DNA of 8,523 nt from the NCBI GenBank assembly GCA_040758525.1, contig JBFLVQ010000421.1:1-8523 (forward strand), in the 5' to 3' direction. Made by a program: the position numbers and the translations under genes. Positions 5,953 to 8,523 of this stretch are shown one piece after another. Each line of letters starts with the position of its first letter. Position 1 is the stretch's first letter. Below the pieces are notes generated by a model that did no database searches, was not told the DNA's origin, and saw nothing but the letters and a program-made list of their open reading frames with translations. This stretch comes from JBFLVQ01 sp040758525 (GTDB lineage: Bacteria > Acidobacteriota > Blastocatellia > Chloracidobacteriales > JADJPF01).

Positions 5953-6972
5953 ATGTTAAGCTTAAAGAATTTTAGCGTCGTGGTCTGTTGCCTGATAATG
6001 TTAGTGGTAACTACCAGCCAGACATTCTCACAACAGGACTCATCGGATGACGCAATAAGTATCAAAGCTACCCTAGTGACCGTACCTGTGATCGTCAGCG
6101 ATCGTGAGGGTCATTATATTGCCAATCTCAAGCAGGAGAATTTTGCCCTCTATGAGGATAATGTCAAGCAGCAGATCGCCTTTTTTGATGCTGCCGAAGA
6201 ACCCCTCAATATTGCCTTATTGCTTGATACCAGTAAAAGTACTCGTGAAGTACTAGATGATATCAAAATCGCAGCAAGAGAATTTCTTAGAGAGTTAAGG
6301 GCAAAGGATCGTGCCATGATTATAAGCTTCGATTATGACGTACACCTGCTCAGTCCGTTAACAAATAATCGTAGAGTAGTATTGGATGCGATAGAGAGAG
6401 CAGAGATCGGCGGCTTTGTTGGTACAGCCCTACATGATGCTATTAATGAGGTGCTACAGGGAGCTTTCCGCGATGTCAAGGGGCGTAAAGCTATTATTCT
6501 GCTTACGGACGGTAAGGATCATGGTAGTGAAATGACTGCTGATGATCTAATCTATGCCAGCGCAGAATCTAGTACGGTAATATATTCAATCTTCTATCGT
6601 ACTGGTCCAACACAGGCGACCCAGACAAGAGAAGGCTGGCCTTTTCCGCGTCGCCGCCGTAGCCGTATAGAACCACCAGGTTTTCCCTTACCAAGAGGAC
6701 GGCGTGAGCGTGTAGAGCGGGCCAACCGGCGTGCAATAGTATTTCTTGAAGCGTTAGCAGAAAATACTGCCGGACGAGTCTATGAGAGCGAAGAGACCGA
6801 TTTTCGTAGGACCTTTAGGTCGATTGCAGAAGAATTGCGTCATCAGTATCAGTTGGGTTTCTATCCAGATGAAGGTAGACCAGTAGGCAGCGAGCATACG
6901 CTGAGAGTAAAAGTCTCTAGCCCGGATCTAGTTGTACGGGCGCGTCGCAGCTATCGCACCATTAACCAATAA
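5953..6972 (+). CDS. Secreted VWFA-domain protein of the acidobacterial family
   Basis: The 339-residue protein has a Sec signal peptide (hydrophobic core about 8-20, likely cleavage after TFS at 24-26) and no lipobox, so it is probably released into the periplasm or beyond. A short N-terminal strand region (about 36-80, with LVTVPVIVSDREG and NFALYEDN) leads to the von Willebrand A domain. The metal-ion site looks complete: DTSKS at 92-96, Thr158 in GFVGTAL, and TDG at 185-187. The end, including LAENTAGRVYE and the LRHQYQLGFYP stretch, matches the pattern of the VWFA-related family common in Acidobacteria. An Arg/Pro-rich insert (about 232-260, 12 arginines) is unusual. The ATG is set by AAGGAGGA (5942-5949), 3 nt upstream. 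The partner is unknown; such domains bind proteins through a metal ion. The gene runs tail-to-tail into the response regulator gene. Confidence 0.92.
   Translation: MLSLKNFSVVVCCLIMLVVTTSQTFSQQDSSDDAISIKATLVTVPVIVSDREGHYIANLKQENFALYEDNVKQQIAFFDAAEEPLNIALLLDTSKSTREVLDDIKIAAREFLRELRAKDRAMIISFDYDVHLLSPLTNNRRVVLDAIERAEIGGFVGTALHDAINEVLQGAFRDVKGRKAIILLTDGKDHGSEMTADDLIYASAESSTVIYSIFYRTGPTQATQTREGWPFPRRRRSRIEPPGFPLPRGRRERVERANRRAIVFLEALAENTAGRVYESEETDFRRTFRSIAEELRHQYQLGFYPDEGRPVGSEHTLRVKVSSPDLVVRARRSYRTINQ
6962..6972. other. Convergent 11-bp overlap of the VWA and response regulator genes
   Basis: The VWA stop codon (6970-6972) lies within the last codons of the response regulator gene, whose own stop is at 6962-6964 on the other strand. 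The palindrome ATAAATTTAT (6969-6978) spans the junction. There is no room for separate terminators between the genes, so their transcripts should overlap as antisense RNAs. Confidence 0.9.
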
Positions 6973-7642
6973 ATTTATAACCGGAGCGGTGCACAGTAAT
7001 AATATGCAATGGATTGCCTGGATCGTCTTCGATCTTCTGTCGTAGCTTGGCAATATGTGTATCCACAGTGCGTGTGAAGGGAAAGCTATCATAGCCCCAT
7101 ACCGCATCAAGCAATTGATCGCGGGTGACTACTTTGCCACGCCGCTCGATCAGATATTTGAGGATTTCAAATTCACGTTGTGATAGTTCTAGTCGGCGAT
7201 CATCTTTGATCGCCTCACATTTATTGAAGTCGAGTTTAACATTACCAAACTGGTAGACTTCGACCTGACGGGACTGTTTCGCGGCACGTCGCAGTACTGC
7301 CTCAACACGAGCAATCAGTTCAAGAAAACTGAAAGGCTTGGTGACATAATCATCAGCACCAAGCTTGAGGCCAAGAACCTTGTCGATCTCTTGACCACGT
7401 GCTGTCAGCAGTATAATCGGTATAGGATTGCCAGCGCTACGCAACCGCTTACAGACATCTAGTCCACTCAACCTGGGTAGCATCACATCTAAGATGATAA
7501 GATCAAAATCCTTTTCTGAAGCCAGCCGTAGTCCAGTAATGCCATCATTGGCTACCATTACAGCATAGCCTTCATATTCGAAGCCGTCACGTAGAGCGAC
7601 AGCCATAGCTTGATCATCTTCGACTATCAGTACTTTGCCCAT
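6962..7642 (-). CDS. OmpR/PhoB-family response regulator
   Basis: A DNA-binding response regulator of 226 residues, the normal length for the family. The receiver domain (1-118) has the acidic pocket VEDD (Glu8, Asp9, Asp10), the phosphoacceptor Asp52 in ILDVMLP, Thr80 in LLTAR and Lys102 in VTKPF, so all phosphorylation residues are present. A winged-helix DNA-binding domain follows (about 128-226), with LSQREFEILKYL, VVTRDQLLDAVWGY and the recognition-helix and wing region RTVDTHIAKLRQKIE to HRSGYKF. It should be phosphorylated by the kinase encoded just upstream and then act as a transcription factor. GAGG (7651-7654) lies 8 nt before the ATG, and 24 nt separate it from the kinase stop. 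The PhoB-like sequence does not reveal the stimulus or the targets. The 3' end overlaps the convergent VWA gene. Confidence 0.96.
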   Translation of the reverse strand: MGKVLIVEDDQAMAVALRDGFEYEGYAVMVANDGITGLRLASEKDFDLIILDVMLPRLSGLDVCKRLRSAGNPIPIILLTARGQEIDKVLGLKLGADDYVTKPFSFLELIARVEAVLRRAAKQSRQVEVYQFGNVKLDFNKCEAIKDDRRLELSQREFEILKYLIERRGKVVTRDQLLDAVWGYDSFPFTRTVDTHIAKLRQKIEDDPGNPLHIITVHRSGYKFIG

Positions 7643-7666
7643 AAGAGAGACCTCTGCCTTCCTGGC

Positions 7667-8523
7667 TTATGGTTGCAATGATACATGCTTATCTTCCATA
7701 GCCCCTGTTGTTGTCTGTGGTGATGCTATGCTTACTGGCAAATATATAGTGAAGGTGCTGCCTAGTCCTAATTTACTATTTACTGTTACTAAGCCACCGT
7801 GGGCTTCGACAATATGTTTAACAATCGAGAGACCCAAGCCGCTCCCCTTTACGTTATGCACTAACCCTGTACTGACACGATAGAATTTTTCGAAGATCTT
7901 CTCCTGTTCTTGTGCTGGAATACCTATACCGTGATCGGTTACAGAGATGGTTACATAACGATCCTTATGCTCTAACCGTACAATGATCTCTTTGGATGCT
8001 TCCGAGTATTTAATAGCATTGTCTAGTAGATTAACAAACGCTTGTGCAACTGCATCAGCATCGACTATAGCGGCTGGCAATGGTTGCTGAGGTGGCTGGA
8101 AATCTACTGTAAAACCATGCTGGTTAAGTCGTACTTCGAATGCCTTAAGCGTTTCAACAATAACTGCGGTAAGGTCCGTCTCCTCGAAATTATAGATTTT
8201 GCGTCCAGACTCGATTTTGGAGAAATCTAAGATATTGTTGATCAGTTGAGTAAGACGCCGACTCTCCATCTCTATATACTCACCATATTCCAAGATCTTT
8301 TCTGGAGCTTTGACACGGCCTAATCTTAAAAATTCGCCAAAGACACGGATTGAAGCTAGTGGTGTACGCAGTTCGTGAGAGACATTAGAGACAAAATCGG
8401 CCTTCATTTGCGAGAGCTTCATTGCACGAGCGGCAGTACGTAAAGCTAAGACAATTCCACCTACTACCAACCCCATCATCAGTATTGAAAGGGAGAGGTT
8501 AATAGCAAAGACACGTTTAGCCG
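7667..8523 (-). CDS. Sensor histidine kinase, 5' end beyond the window
   Basis: The reading frame is open to the window edge, so the N-terminal sensor region is missing; about 285 residues are visible. The first visible residues form a membrane helix (about 8456-8510, with SILMMGLVVGGIVLAL). A linker of only about 20 residues, too short for a HAMP domain, leads to the phosphoacceptor motif SHELRTP with its His at 8375-8377. The HisKA helices follow, then the ATP-binding domain with LLDNAIKYS (N box), TDHGIGIP (G1), FEKFYR (F box) and GSGLGLSIV (G2), so the catalytic core is complete. The kinase gene is upstream of and probably co-transcribed with the response regulator gene, its likely partner. 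An internal ATG pair at 8474-8479 lies inside the membrane helix and is not a likely start. The ligand cannot be inferred. Confidence 0.94.
   Translation of the reverse strand, partial: AKRVFAINLSLSILMMGLVVGGIVLALRTAARAMKLSQMKADFVSNVSHELRTPLASIRVFGEFLRLGRVKAPEKILEYGEYIEMESRRLTQLINNILDFSKIESGRKIYNFEETDLTAVIVETLKAFEVRLNQHGFTVDFQPPQQPLPAAIVDADAVAQAFVNLLDNAIKYSEASKEIIVRLEHKDRYVTISVTDHGIGIPAQEQEKIFEKFYRVSTGLVHNVKGSGLGLSIVKHIVEAHGGLVTVNSKLGLGSTFTIYLPVSIASPQTTTGAMEDKHVSLQP

Noticed and set aside
7635..7883. Plus-strand open frame across the kinase/regulator junction
   Set aside because: It is opposite the conserved G1 and G2 boxes of the kinase and has no supporting signal.
8042..8230. Plus-strand 62-codon open frame inside the kinase gene
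   Set aside because: It is antisense to the HisKA/ATPase region, with no ribosome binding site.

Overview
The window looks like ordinary chromosomal DNA from a member of the Acidobacteriota, a lineage assignment I infer. The main pointer is the secreted VWA protein at 5953-6972, which has the architecture of the VWFA-related family that is expanded in Acidobacteria. The lipoprotein multiheme cytochrome carrying HEAT and TPR repeats also fits that phylum and its neighbours. Base composition is moderate, and most genes have strong AGGAGG-type ribosome binding sites. I see no tRNA, rRNA, CRISPR array, phage gene or intact transposase.

Layout from left to right. Positions 1-268 hold no intact gene. 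The minus strand there reads like the decayed start of a response regulator receiver domain (121-234), with a second receiver-like scrap in another frame further left. Next, all on the minus strand: htpG (269-2218), a small unrecognised protein of 101 residues (2346-2651), an unrecognised helical protein of 233 residues (2835-3536), and an exported lipoprotein with eight CXXCH haem motifs followed by HEAT-like and TPR-like repeats (3546-5585). The last two form a tight operon, because the ribosome binding site of the 233-residue gene overlaps the stop codon of the cytochrome gene. A good sigma70-type promoter (TCCACA, 17 bp, TATAAT) lies just upstream of the cytochrome gene, which appears to start with TTG.

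The 367-bp divergent gap at 5586-5952 holds that promoter, a large near-symmetric palindromic element (about 5713-5869) built of two inverted half-units with two hairpins each, a terminator-like hairpin plus T-run, and a perfect 7-2-7 palindrome (5905-5920) just before the VWA gene. The VWA gene (plus strand) converges on a two-component pair on the minus strand. Its last 11 bases overlap the end of the OmpR/PhoB-type response regulator gene (6962-7642). The partner histidine kinase (7667 to the window edge) lies upstream in the same operon and is cut by the end of the window.

No clearly new multi-gene system is visible. The points most worth following are the cytochrome plus 233-residue protein pair, the composite palindromic repeat, and the receiver-domain relic downstream of htpG.
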